Both the position numbers and the translations under genes were made by a program. Shown in pieces: positions 26,041 to 34,409 of a stretch of DNA of 64,000 nucleotides; within the stretch, counting starts at the first letter, position 1; each line of letters starts with the position of its first letter. The notes under the pieces are model-generated. The model saw nothing but the letters and a program-made list of their open reading frames with translations, was not told where the DNA came from and ran no database searches. Location of the stretch: NCBI GenBank assembly GCA_017461285.1, contig JAFTYS010000058.1, forward strand, positions 13,813 through 77,812, written 5' to 3'. This DNA comes from Bacteroidales bacterium. GTDB taxonomy: Bacteria > Bacteroidota > Bacteroidia > Bacteroidales > UBA932.

Positions 26041-26053
26041 GATAAATATGGTT

Positions 26054-26731
26054 TCAGCGTTTTCTCAGTTCTTTTGGAATGCCTGTCGTGAACTTCATCA
26101 GCTTTCCTGTCCATGGGTGGATGAATGACAGTCCTTGGGCGTGAAGCGCCAGACGTCCGAAAGGATTTGTCTTCGCGTCGTATTTGCTGTCTCCGGCGAC
26201 AGGGTGGCCTATCCATTGTGAATGTGCCCTGATCTGGTTCTTTCTTCCTGTCTCCAGGTTGAATTCGACGCTGGTGTATTCGTGCCCTTCCTTGACGAAG
26301 CGGTCAAGCGTACGGCAGTGGCTGGCCGTGAATTTCCAGTCCTTGCGGGGAGGCTTGTTCCTGTCGTCGTTTTCCCTCAGGGCATAGCAGTGGACCTTCA
26401 GGGATTTCGGATGCTCGTATGTCCATGTCTCGATCCATCCTTCCTCGTCTTCGATCCGTCCTTCCAGGATGGCGAAATACCTTCTTTCCTTTACGGCTTC
26501 CTCCCAATTGTCCTGCAGCGCCCTTTTCGTGTCTTCGTCCTTCGCGAACACTATCAGTCCTGAAGTGTCACGGTCAAGGCGGTGTACTATGAATATCCTT
26601 CCTTCGGTATAATAGTCCTGGAGCATCGAGTAGGCCGTCTCCTGTCCTTCGCGTCCTGCAGACATGGTCAGCAGTCCGCTCGGCTTGTCGACGACTATCA
26701 GAGATCCGTCCTCATAAACTATCTCCAGCAT
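26054..26731 (-). CDS. RluA-family RNA pseudouridine synthase
   Basis: A 225-aa synthase that isomerises uridine in rRNA or tRNA. The catalytic Asp is in HRLDRDTSGLIVFAKD. Supporting motifs are VVDKPSGLLTMSAG and the C-terminal LETGRKNQIRAHSQWIGHPV with ALHAQGLSFIHP. No S4 domain is present, as in the RluC/D-short or RsuA-like A-subfamily. The frame stays open to 26944, but a minus-strand -7 box at 26785-26792 places the transcript start near 26778. MLEIVYEDG at 26731, preceded by an AAAAGGA-like site, is therefore preferred over ATGs at 26764 and 26773. Confidence 0.88.
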   Translation of the reverse strand: MLEIVYEDGSLIVVDKPSGLLTMSAGREGQETAYSMLQDYYTEGRIFIVHRLDRDTSGLIVFAKDEDTKRALQDNWEEAVKERRYFAILEGRIEDEEGWIETWTYEHPKSLKVHCYALRENDDRNKPPRKDWKFTASHCRTLDRFVKEGHEYTSVEFNLETGRKNQIRAHSQWIGHPVAGDSKYDAKTNPFGRLALHAQGLSFIHPWTGKLMKFTTGIPKELRKR

Positions 26732-26784
26732 ATCACTTCTTCTGTATCCTTTTCCGTTACGCATGTCATACATCCTTGTTTCTG

Positions 26785-26792
26785 CAAATCTA
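26785..26792 (-). promoter_or_regulatory. -7 box of the RluA gene (TAGATTTG)
   Basis: A perfect TAnnTTTG on the minus strand, 15 bases from the divergent HsdR_N box. It excludes the longest reading-frame start. Confidence 0.5.
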
Positions 26793-26806
26793 ACATTTTT
26801 TTTGAC

Positions 26807-26814
26807 TATATTTG
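26807..26814 (+). promoter_or_regulatory. -7 box of the HsdR_N gene (TATATTTG)
   Basis: A perfect TAnnTTTG seven bases before the ATG at 26822, giving a very short leader. Confidence 0.55.
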
Positions 26815-26821
26815 CATACTC

Positions 26822-27247
26822 ATGAACAATATGCAGACTATTTGGGACCCGCTCAGAAAGAAGCATGTTGCCCTGACTCCCGAAGAAAGAGTCAGGCAAT
26901 GGTGTATCGGTGTCCTGTCGGAAAAGCTTGGCGTACCGGCCCACATGATGATGAGCGAGGCAGGGTTCAAGCTAGGCGGAAAACAGTTCCGCGCCGACAT
27001 TCTGGTTTATGACCGTCAGGCGAAGCCGCTGATGGTCGTGGAATGCAAGCGCCCTGAGGTTGAACTGGATTCGGACGTGCTTGACCAGGCCGTGCGCTAC
27101 AATATGGTCCTGAATGTCGCATATATAGTGATTACCAACGGTAGGCAGACCTTTGTCTGCACGAAGACAGAAACGGCAGGAAAACTGCAGTATGTCTTCG
27201 TTGACAAGGTCCCTTCATATAACGAAATGATATGTCAGCAACAATAA
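26822..27247 (+). CDS. Stand-alone HsdR N-terminal (PD-(D/E)XK-like) protein
   Basis: A 141-aa protein equal to the HSDR_N domain of type I restriction HsdR subunits. The nuclease-like core is FRADILVYDRQAKPLMVVECKRP, with the expected D...ExK residues, followed by LDQAVRYNMVLNVAYIVITNG. No helicase, HsdM or HsdS gene is nearby, so it is not a restriction system. Stand-alone versions of this size are common in Bacteroidota, and their role is unknown. It overlaps the CCA-enzyme gene by 16 bases, which suggests a nucleic-acid housekeeping context. Confidence 0.85.
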   Translation: MNNMQTIWDPLRKKHVALTPEERVRQWCIGVLSEKLGVPAHMMMSEAGFKLGGKQFRADILVYDRQAKPLMVVECKRPEVELDSDVLDQAVRYNMVLNVAYIVITNGRQTFVCTKTETAGKLQYVFVDKVPSYNEMICQQQ

Positions 27248-28743
27248 CACAAGGTTTTCTGGACCATAAGATATTCTCGATCGTGTCGGAAACGGCAGCG
27301 GAGCTCGGTGTGCGTGCATTTGTGATCGGAGGATATGTCCGCGACTGCTTTCTGGGACGTCCTAGCAAGGATATAGATATTGTCGTGGAAGGCAGCGGAA
27401 TAGCACTCGCGGAAGCTGTGGGCGCAAAGGTGCGCAGCAATGTCTCTGTCTTCCGTAACTTCGGTACCGCTATGCTCCGGTACCATGGGATCGAAGTCGA
27501 GTTCGTAGGAGCGAGGAAGGAATCATACCGCCGCGACTCACGCAAGCCGATTGTCGAAGACGGAACCCTTGAAGACGACCAGCTGAGGAGGGACTTTACC
27601 ATCAATGCGATGGCATTCAGCCTCCAGAAGGAAGATTTCGGCGCATTGGTGGATCCGTTCGGTGGCATACGAGATCTCGCTTCGGGCATAATACGTACTC
27701 CTCTTGACCCGGATACGACATACAGCGATGACCCGTTGAGGATGGTCCGTGCTGTCCGGTTTGCGACCAAGCTTTCTACTGATGACCTTACCTTTACAAT
27801 AGTCCCCGAATCCCTCGAGTCCATAAGAAGAAACAGGGGAAGGATGGAGATATTGTCGAAGGAAAGGATTGTCGAGGAACTGAACAAGATACTTGTGACT
27901 CCGAAGCCGTCCATAGGATTCAGACTCCTGGATGAGACCGGACTCCTGGACTATATACTTCCGCAGCTTGTGAAGCTCAAGGGGGTTGAGACGGTAGAAG
28001 GCAAGGGGCATAAGGAGAATTTCTCCCACACTCTTGAAGTCCTTGACAATGTCGCGTCGCTGGAGATGGCTGCGATTGCCGAAGGACGTCTTAAGGACTA
28101 TCTGTTCGAGGACGGAGTCGAGACCGAGAAGGTTCGCACTGAACCTAACGTCTGGCTGCGCTGGGCGGCGCTTCTTCATGACATCGCCAAGCCTGCGACG
28201 AAGAAGTATGACCCTGCGCTCGGATGGACCTTCCATGGACATGAAGTCGTCGGTGCGCGATGGATACCGAAGATATTCCAGAGCATGAAGATGCCGCTGA
28301 ACGAGAAAATGAAATATGTGCAGAAGCTTGTGAATCTGCATCTTCGTCCGATAGCGCTTGTTACTGACGAGGTGACGGATTCGGCAGTCAGACGCCTGCT
28401 GTTTGATGCCGGAAACGATATCGACGACCTGATGGTCCTTTGCAATGCGGACATCACATCGAAGAATCCGCGTAAGGTTGCCCGTCTGCATGCGAATTTC
28501 GAGCTGGTCAAGGCAAAGCTTGTGGAGGTCGAGGCAAAGGATGCGATCCGTAACTTCAAGAATCCGATCACAGGCGATTATGTTATGGAGCTCTTCGGAA
28601 TCGAGCCGTGCAATACCATCGGACTTCTCAAGGAACACGTGAAGAATGCCATACTTGACGGAGAGATAGAGAACACTTTCGAAGCAGCCGATGCCCTCAT
28701 GCGTGCGAAGGCTGCGGAACTCGGACTTTTCCCGGTCAGATAG
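27232..28743 (+). CDS. cca: CCA tRNA nucleotidyltransferase with HD domain
   Basis: A 503-aa class II nucleotidyltransferase that builds or repairs the 3' CCA of tRNA. The catalytic region FVIGGYVRDCFLGRPSKDIDIVV carries the DxD metal site. RRDFTINAMAF and the template motif (SDDPLRMVRAVRF) follow. A C-terminal HD phosphohydrolase domain shows HDIAKPATKKYDP and FHGHEVVGA, which may give 2',3'-phosphatase activity as in other long forms. It overlaps the HsdR_N gene and is followed after three bases by a recombinase gene. Confidence 0.92.
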   Translation: MSATITQGFLDHKIFSIVSETAAELGVRAFVIGGYVRDCFLGRPSKDIDIVVEGSGIALAEAVGAKVRSNVSVFRNFGTAMLRYHGIEVEFVGARKESYRRDSRKPIVEDGTLEDDQLRRDFTINAMAFSLQKEDFGALVDPFGGIRDLASGIIRTPLDPDTTYSDDPLRMVRAVRFATKLSTDDLTFTIVPESLESIRRNRGRMEILSKERIVEELNKILVTPKPSIGFRLLDETGLLDYILPQLVKLKGVETVEGKGHKENFSHTLEVLDNVASLEMAAIAEGRLKDYLFEDGVETEKVRTEPNVWLRWAALLHDIAKPATKKYDPALGWTFHGHEVVGARWIPKIFQSMKMPLNEKMKYVQKLVNLHLRPIALVTDEVTDSAVRRLLFDAGNDIDDLMVLCNADITSKNPRKVARLHANFELVKAKLVEVEAKDAIRNFKNPITGDYVMELFGIEPCNTIGLLKEHVKNAILDGEIENTFEAADALMRAKAAELGLFPVR

Positions 28744-28746
28744 ACA

Positions 28747-29736
28747 ATGAACCTCATTGATGACTATATCGATTATATAAGGGGTGTCAGACGATATTCC
28801 GAAAGGACTTCTTCTATTTATGAAGATGTCCTTAATGATTATCTTGCCTATGTTTCCAGAGAGTTTCCGGTGACTTCTGATGCTGGCTTTGCGGAGGCCT
28901 TCAATGTGTCCGAAATAAGAGGGTATGTGGTTCATATGCTGGATGACAGGAATATGTCTGAAAAGTCTGTGAACCTCCATCTGTCGTCTTTGAGCGGCTT
29001 CTGCCGCTATCTTATGAAGAGGGGGTTCCTCAAGTCCAATCCTGTCAGGCTGGTCACGAAACCCAAGAATGAAAAGCGTCTTCCGAAGTTTTACCGCAAT
29101 GAAGCGATGGAGGATTATTTCAAATTCTCCAGCCATGTATTAGAGGAGGAATATGAAGTTTTCCTTGCCGAGTGGAATACGAAAAGCGGAAAGGATGCAT
29201 ATTCCCGCATCGTCGAAAGGGTGGTGATATCAGCTCTGTATTCCTTGGGCGTGCGACGCTCGGAACTTATCGTAATGTGTATCGGAGACGTGGATTTTGG
29301 TCGAAAAGTTGTAAAAGTTCATGGAAAGGGCGATAAAATGCGAGAAATTCCTCTTGTAGAGTCATTGTCTGAAGAATTTTTATTATATTTGAAAGCAGTT
29401 GAGGTGATGTGCGGAAGGAAAAGATCTTTGACAGAGCCGCTCTTCGTCACATATTCGGGTTCGCCTTTGTATCCCAAGTATGTGGACAGGGTAGTAAAGT
29501 CCGCTTTAGGCGGTGTCGGCAGCATAAGGGGACAGAAGTCCCCGCATGTACTGCGACACTCGCTTGCAACGGAACTTATGAACAGGGAAGCTGACTTGAA
29601 CTCCATCAAGGAACTTCTTGGCCATTCATCCCTGGCTGCGACGCAGGTCTATACCCACAGCAGCATCACCCGGCTTAAAGATATTTATGAACGCGCCCAT
29701 CCAAGGGCTAAAAACGGAGGTAAACATGGAGATTAG
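28747..29736 (+). CDS. xerC: Tyrosine recombinase (XerC/XerD type)
   Basis: A 329-aa site-specific recombinase. The N-terminal SAM-like domain is near residues 1-95. The catalytic set is seen as Arg in ALYSLGVRRSELI, Lys in VHGKGDKMREIP, HVLRHSLATELM, LLGHSSLAATQVYTH and the nucleophile Tyr in that last motif. The length and housekeeping neighbours fit a Xer protein for chromosome dimer resolution rather than a mobile-element integrase, but XerC and XerD cannot be told apart here. The stop overlaps the hpf start by 11 bases. Confidence 0.9.
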   Translation: MNLIDDYIDYIRGVRRYSERTSSIYEDVLNDYLAYVSREFPVTSDAGFAEAFNVSEIRGYVVHMLDDRNMSEKSVNLHLSSLSGFCRYLMKRGFLKSNPVRLVTKPKNEKRLPKFYRNEAMEDYFKFSSHVLEEEYEVFLAEWNTKSGKDAYSRIVERVVISALYSLGVRRSELIVMCIGDVDFGRKVVKVHGKGDKMREIPLVESLSEEFLLYLKAVEVMCGRKRSLTEPLFVTYSGSPLYPKYVDRVVKSALGGVGSIRGQKSPHVLRHSLATELMNREADLNSIKELLGHSSLAATQVYTHSSITRLKDIYERAHPRAKNGGKHGD

Positions 29737-30016
29737 AGTTCAGAGCATCAAGTTCAATGCAGATCAGAAACTGTTGGACTTTATCGAGAAGAAATTCTCA
29801 AGAATCGAGAAATTCTATGATGCAGTAACAGGAGTAGATGTGGCACTTTCATTACTTCCAGACCACGAAAACAAGAATGTTAAGGTTGTGGTTGCGATTC
29901 CAGGCCGTACGATCGTGGTCGAAAAGAATGCTAAGACCTTCGAAGACGCAGTAGTCGACTGCGCAGACATTCTCAAAGAAAAGCTTGTGAAAGAAAAGGA
30001 GAAAAGAGCAGAATAG
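29726..30016 (+). CDS. hpf: Ribosome hibernation-promoting factor (HPF/RaiA)
   Basis: A 96-aa short-type HPF that binds the 30S decoding region and helps inactivate ribosomes in slow growth. It reads MEIRVQSIKFNADQKLLDFI, then KFYDAVTGVDVALSL and KNAKTFEDAVVDCADILKEKL. The ATG preceded by GGAGG was chosen over the in-frame ATG at 29618, which would lie deep in the recombinase gene. A strong terminator follows. The xer-hpf arrangement is common in Bacteroidota. Confidence 0.92.
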   Translation: MEIRVQSIKFNADQKLLDFIEKKFSRIEKFYDAVTGVDVALSLLPDHENKNVKVVVAIPGRTIVVEKNAKTFEDAVVDCADILKEKLVKEKEKRAE

Positions 30017-30026
30017 GATAAATGAA

Positions 30027-30058
30027 GAAAGCGTCCGGCCGGACGCTTTCTTTTTTTC
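30027..30058 (+). terminator. Rho-independent terminator after hpf
   Basis: GAAAGCGTCCGG and CCGGACGCTTTC make a perfect 12-pair palindrome followed by a run of seven T. Confidence 0.9.
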
Positions 30059-30084
30059 CATATTCTTTTTAACTTTGTCAGATT

Positions 30085-31125
30085 ATGGCAAAAGGATTTG
30101 TAGAAACAGACACTCTGTGCCGACAGATAGTCCAGGACGTCAGGAACGGCGTCTTCAGTCCGGTTTATCTTCTGATGGGAGATGAACCGTATTATGTGGA
30201 TATGGTATGTGATGCCGTATTGGAGCATTGTCTGGACGAGAGTGAAAGGGATTTCAATCAGACCGTATGTTATGGCGCCGATGTTGATGCTGATGCTGTC
30301 ATAACGGCGGCAAGGCGCTATCCGATGTTTGCAGAAAGGCAGCTTGTGGTCGTGAAGGAAGCGCAGATGATGAAATCTCTTGAAGAACTGGCCATATATT
30401 GTCAGAATCCGTTGGAATCGACGGTGCTTGTCATCGCGATGCACGGCGCATCTGCCGACAAGAGGAAATCCCTTTACAAGACTGTCTCAAAGATGGGAGT
30501 CGTGGTTGACTCACAGACATTGAGGGATTTCGAGATGCCGAAGTGGATATCCATGTTCTATCGTACCAAGGGCCTGAATATTGCTCCTGATGCAGCAGCT
30601 CTGCTTGCCGAGCATGCTGGCACTGATATGAACAAGATAGCCATCGAGACTGAAAAGATGCTCAAGAACCTGCCTGAAGGGGTTACGGAAGTGTCAGCGG
30701 CTGATATAGAGAAGAATGTCGGCATCAGCCGTCAGTTCAGCATCTTCGAACTTACCAAGGAACTCTCGATGAAGAATTCGGCAAAGGCTCTGCGTATCGC
30801 GGCATATCTGGGTTCATCGGCGAAGTTCGCCATGCCCATGGCTGTAAGCGCCCTGTTCACCCATTTCTACAGGATATTGAAGTATGGCGCCCTGCTGATG
30901 AAGACGAACCGTCCGACCGGCGAGCAGAAGTCCAAGGTACTCGGCGTCAATCCGTATTTCTTTTCGGAGTATGACACCGCCGTACGCAATTATCCTCTGC
31001 CTAAATGCATGACCGTGATCTCCCTTCTGAAGGAGTATGACTACAAGGGAAAGGGCGGTGAGTCAGGAGAAGCGACTCCGGCCGAGCTCATGGTCGAACT
31101 GACTGCGCGAATATTGAATGTTTAA
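30085..31125 (+). CDS. holA: DNA polymerase III subunit delta
   Basis: A 346-aa clamp-loader subunit that opens the beta sliding clamp. The N-terminal GVFSPVYLLMGDEPYYVDMV is the family pattern, and the AAA-like domain lacks Walker residues, as it should. TDMNKIAIETEKMLKNLPEG marks the lid domain and GISRQFSIFELTKEL the start of domain III. The length agrees with the family (about 340). It lies in a plus-strand run before the ABC exporter genes, with its own short upstream gap after the hpf terminator. Confidence 0.9.
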   Translation: MAKGFVETDTLCRQIVQDVRNGVFSPVYLLMGDEPYYVDMVCDAVLEHCLDESERDFNQTVCYGADVDADAVITAARRYPMFAERQLVVVKEAQMMKSLEELAIYCQNPLESTVLVIAMHGASADKRKSLYKTVSKMGVVVDSQTLRDFEMPKWISMFYRTKGLNIAPDAAALLAEHAGTDMNKIAIETEKMLKNLPEGVTEVSAADIEKNVGISRQFSIFELTKELSMKNSAKALRIAAYLGSSAKFAMPMAVSALFTHFYRILKYGALLMKTNRPTGEQKSKVLGVNPYFFSEYDTAVRNYPLPKCMTVISLLKEYDYKGKGGESGEATPAELMVELTARILNV

Positions 31126-31137
31126 ATATATAGTATT

Positions 31138-32052
31138 ATGGAATTGATCCGATGTAAGGATGTATGCAAGAGCTTTGGAGAGAAAGTGGCTCTTGATCAT
31201 GTTTCGGTGGATATCCCGAAAGGAAAGATATTCGGTCTGCTCGGTCCCAACGGTGCCGGAAAGACCACGCTTATACGTATTATAAACCGTATAACCATTC
31301 CGAATTCGGGCTCTGTCCTTTTTGATGGACGTCCTATAACCCAGGACGATGTGGAAAAGATCGGTTATCTGCCTGAAGAGAGGGGACTGTACCGCAAGAT
31401 GAAGGTGGGCGATCAGGCTATGTACTTCGCACAGCTCAAGGGAATGTCCTCGAGGGATGCTGCGAGGGAACTTAAGAAATGGTTCGTGAAGTTCGGTATC
31501 GAGAGCTGGTGGAACAAGAAGGTGGAGGAACTTTCCAAGGGTATGGCCCAGAAGGTGCAGTTCATCACGACAGTCGTGCACAAGCCGTCGCTGCTTATCC
31601 TGGACGAGCCTTTCTCAGGCTTTGACCCTGTGAACGCACAGCTGATCCGCGAAGAGATCCTCCGACTCAAGGACGAAGGAGCTACAATCATCCTTTCGAC
31701 CCATAACATGGAGTCTGTGGAAGAGCTTTGCGACAATATCGCGCTTATCAACAAGTCACACGTTGTCATTACTGGTGGTGTCGACGAGATCCGCCACAAG
31801 TATGGCAACAACAATGTGGAACTTATATATACGGACAGGACGGCAGTAGCATCAGAGCCAGGCGTGTTCAAGGTGCTTTCGGACAAGGACGACGCAGGCC
31901 GTCATACGGCTGTTCTCGCCCTTGAAGACGGCATTGTCAGCAATACTGCCCTCAAGGCTGTTCTGGCACAGGGCCTTACTGTAAATTCATTCAAGGAACT
32001 TGTGCCAAGGATGAATGACATATTCATTAAACTTGTAACGGAGGAGGAATAA
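31138..32052 (+). CDS. ABC transporter ATP-binding protein
   Basis: A 304-aa NatA/CcmA-like ATPase. Walker A is GLLGPNGAGKTTLIR, the signature is ELSKGMAQKVQF (LSKGM rather than LSGGQ), and Walker B is LLILDEPFSGFDP with the switch His in LSTHNM. The ~80-residue C-terminal extension after HKYGNNNVEL is typical of drug or sodium export ATPases. It is four bases upstream of its permease gene, and together they should form a homodimeric exporter in the inner membrane. The substrate is unknown. Confidence 0.92.
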   Translation: MELIRCKDVCKSFGEKVALDHVSVDIPKGKIFGLLGPNGAGKTTLIRIINRITIPNSGSVLFDGRPITQDDVEKIGYLPEERGLYRKMKVGDQAMYFAQLKGMSSRDAARELKKWFVKFGIESWWNKKVEELSKGMAQKVQFITTVVHKPSLLILDEPFSGFDPVNAQLIREEILRLKDEGATIILSTHNMESVEELCDNIALINKSHVVITGGVDEIRHKYGNNNVELIYTDRTAVASEPGVFKVLSDKDDAGRHTAVLALEDGIVSNTALKAVLAQGLTVNSFKELVPRMNDIFIKLVTEEE

Positions 32053-32055
32053 GCC

Positions 32056-33417
32056 ATGAAAATGAAGAATGTAAACATTATTTTGTCGCGTGAGTATCTG
32101 ACCCGTGTAAAGAAGAAGTCATTCCTTCTGACTACATTCCTTGTTCCTATCTTCTTCGCAGCAATGTGCATCCTTCCTAGCGTGATCATGTTCATGGCAA
32201 AGGAGGAAGGCAAGAAGATTGCGGTTGTGGATCAGTCAGGCATCGTAATGCCTTATCTTGAAGACAGTGAAGCGGTCTCATATGCCGATTACTCTTCAGA
32301 ACCTGTTGATTCGATGAAGGTCCGTTTCGAGGAGCTCGGTCTTGACGCGCTTGTAGTGGTTTCGCCTCTGGACAGCGTTGCAAAGACGGTTTCAGTCGTT
32401 TCTTATTCCAATAAGCCGTTGAGCGTTGAACTTAAGGAGAGGATAGGATCAAAGGCTGAGGAAGCTGTCGAGGACTACAGGATCTCACTCTACGACATGG
32501 GAGATCTCAAGCAGATCATGAATGATGTGCAGGCAGACGTTTCTGTTTCCACTTATACACTTGACGAGTCTGGTGAGGAGAAGATCACTTCTTCCGAGGT
32601 GTATATGATCATTTCAATGGTTCTTTCGATCATCATCTACATGTTCATCGCGATGTTCTCCGGAATGGTGATGCAGAGTGTGATCGAGGAGAAGGCTAGC
32701 AGGGTAGTGGAAGTGCTTGTCTCTTCTGTCAAGGCTACCGAGCTTATGTTCGGAAAGATCATCGGTGTGGCATGTGTGGCTCTCACCCAGTTCTTCCTTT
32801 GGATCGTACTTACTGTCGTTCTTGTCGGCGGATTCTCGGCATTCGTCGGATTCGATTCGCTGATGGGAGATCCTGCACAGACTGAGCAGATGATGGAGAT
32901 GACCGCACAGATGGGCGGAGTAGACGTCCAGGAGATGACTGAAGTCATGGCTGACGAAAGCGGCATGGGAGCCGTACTGAGCACATTGGGCAATATCAAC
33001 TGGGGACAGATGATCCTGGCGTTCGTCGTATACTTTGCGCTCGGATATCTTCTTTATGCTTCTTTCTTTGCTGCAATTGGTTCTGCAGTTGAGAACGAGG
33101 CAGATACCAACCAGCTCCAGCTACCTGTCACCATTCCATTGATGCTGGCATTCTTCATTGCCCTTTATGCATTCAATGCGCCGGAAAGCGCTGTCGTCTG
33201 GTGGGGTTCGATGATTCCTTTCACGTCGCCTATCGTGATGCTTGCGCGTATTCCGTTCGGTGTCCCTGCATGGGAGCTCGCATTGTCGATCGCTCTTCTT
33301 GTGGGAACTTTCGTGGCATGCGGATGGGCTTCGGCTAAGATCTATAAGATCGGTATTCTTATGTTTGGTAAGAAGACGACGTTTAAGGATCTTTGGAAGT
33401 GGCTTAAACAGAAGTAA
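32056..33417 (+). CDS. ABC-2 type permease (NatB-like)
   Basis: A 453-aa membrane protein. One helix near residues 20-45 is followed by a large periplasmic domain (about residues 50-175) and then five or six helices (MVLSIIIYMFIAMFSGMVMQ; ACVALTQFFLWIVLTVVLVGGF). SRVVEVLVSSVKATELMFGKI is a recognised ABC-2/NatB loop motif. A Met-rich loop (QMMEMTAQMGGVDVQEMTEVM) lies around residues 280-300 and might bind metal or only shape the domain. It is partner to the preceding ATPase. The structured repeat element starts 17 bases after its stop. Confidence 0.88.
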   Translation: MKMKNVNIILSREYLTRVKKKSFLLTTFLVPIFFAAMCILPSVIMFMAKEEGKKIAVVDQSGIVMPYLEDSEAVSYADYSSEPVDSMKVRFEELGLDALVVVSPLDSVAKTVSVVSYSNKPLSVELKERIGSKAEEAVEDYRISLYDMGDLKQIMNDVQADVSVSTYTLDESGEEKITSSEVYMIISMVLSIIIYMFIAMFSGMVMQSVIEEKASRVVEVLVSSVKATELMFGKIIGVACVALTQFFLWIVLTVVLVGGFSAFVGFDSLMGDPAQTEQMMEMTAQMGGVDVQEMTEVMADESGMGAVLSTLGNINWGQMILAFVVYFALGYLLYASFFAAIGSAVENEADTNQLQLPVTIPLMLAFFIALYAFNAPESAVVWWGSMIPFTSPIVMLARIPFGVPAWELALSIALLVGTFVACGWASAKIYKIGILMFGKKTTFKDLWKWLKQK

Positions 33418-33434
33418 TATATGTATGTAATATA

Positions 33435-33534
33435 GTTTGATTGACAGTTTGTTACGGTGACCCCCGCCCTCCCGTTGGTCGGGCGCCCCCTAGCCGGGGG
33501 TGGCATGTCACCTCCACAAATCTGTCAACCAAAC
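33435..33534. repeat. Structured dispersed element, copy 2
   Basis: The left arm GTTTGATTGACAGTTTGT (33435-33452) pairs with 33516-33534, with one mismatch and one bulge. The core has GGTGAC/GTCACC (33456-33461 with 33507-33512) around a GCCC/GGGC hairpin (33466-33484) and CCCCC-TAGCC-GGGGG (33486-33500). Bases 33486-33513 are identical to 5665-5692, whereas the outer arms share nothing with copy 1. It lies between two plus-strand genes. Confidence 0.8.
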
Positions 33535-33551
33535 ATAATGATCCAAATACT

Positions 33552-34409
33552 ATGTTTAGAGGCAGGGTTTTGATATTGATTGCTTTGATGCTGGTCGGGG
33601 GAAGTGTTGCGTGGGGACAGGAGTTCAGCTGGGAGTCAGTGCCGGTGGACGGAAGCATGACCGGATGCGTTTCGCCTTCAAAGGACAATGTTCCTGAGGC
33701 TGTCGGCGTGTTCAAAGGCGGCAAGTACATCGCTCCCAACGGGACGGTGTACAAGAGGAATTCCATTGTGGCGAAGACGGCCAGGGTTGTGCTCGATGCC
33801 CAGCCGGAGATGGCCCGCGTAAAGGATGTGATCGGATATTCGACTCGTGCCATGTCGGCTTCATATCCTGAAAGCGAGCTTTCAAACTGGTTCATCGACA
33901 TACTGATGGACAAGACGGAAAAGCTTGCAGGAAAGAAGGTCCATATGGGAATCACGAATTTCGGCGGTATCCGTATCGATATGCCGCAGGGTGACATCAT
34001 ATTGGACGACATGCTTTCGATGTTCCCGTTCAAGAACTATCTGGTCTATGTCGAGCACACCGGAAAGCAGATCCGCGAGATTCTTGAAGAAATGGCTGCA
34101 AGGCGTTTCCAGGTCCTTGGAGGAGTCAGGGTCGTGGCGGATGAGGGCAGGCTGGTTTCTGTCGAGATAGACGGCGAACCGCTTGACGATGAGAAGATTT
34201 ACGGCGTCGCTACGATTTCCTTCCTTCTTGGAGGCGGAGACGGGCTTGCGCTTGAGAAGAATGCTGTGTCTGTGACCGTTTATGAAGATGTTGCGATCAT
34301 TGATGCGGTTCTGGAGCATGTCAGCGCGGAGACTGCCGCCGGACGTCCGATAGAGTATCAGACAGACGGCAGGGTAGTGGTCATGAACGATAAAAAGAAG
34401 GCAAAGTGA
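33552..34409 (+). CDS. 5'-nucleotidase C-terminal domain protein (exported)
   Basis: A 285-aa protein with a signal peptide (VLILIALMLVGGSVAWG) followed by the UshA C-terminal domain. GITNFGGIRIDMPQGDI is the hallmark, and FLLGGGDGLAL is the substrate-binding hinge region. This domain normally binds the nucleoside moiety and follows the metal-binding domain in one chain. Here the metallophosphoesterase half is encoded by the next gene, overlapping by four bases (ATGA). The longer open frame from 33441 runs through the repeat element and was rejected as the start. Confidence 0.9.
   Translation: MFRGRVLILIALMLVGGSVAWGQEFSWESVPVDGSMTGCVSPSKDNVPEAVGVFKGGKYIAPNGTVYKRNSIVAKTARVVLDAQPEMARVKDVIGYSTRAMSASYPESELSNWFIDILMDKTEKLAGKKVHMGITNFGGIRIDMPQGDIILDDMLSMFPFKNYLVYVEHTGKQIREILEEMAARRFQVLGGVRVVADEGRLVSVEIDGEPLDDEKIYGVATISFLLGGGDGLALEKNAVSVTVYEDVAIIDAVLEHVSAETAAGRPIEYQTDGRVVVMNDKKKAK

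Noticed and set aside
26822..27247. Possible type I restriction system
   Set aside because: Only the HsdR N-terminal domain is present; no helicase, methylase or specificity subunit lies in the window.
27538..29136. Long minus-strand open frame (about 530 codons) antisense to cca and the recombinase gene
   Set aside because: Its translation shows no family motifs, and it mirrors two well-supported plus-strand genes whose codon bias keeps the opposite frame open.
28747..29736. Tyrosine recombinase as a mobile-element integrase
   Set aside because: Neighbours are all housekeeping genes; no attachment repeats, excisionase or cargo were seen. The size and motifs fit a Xer protein.
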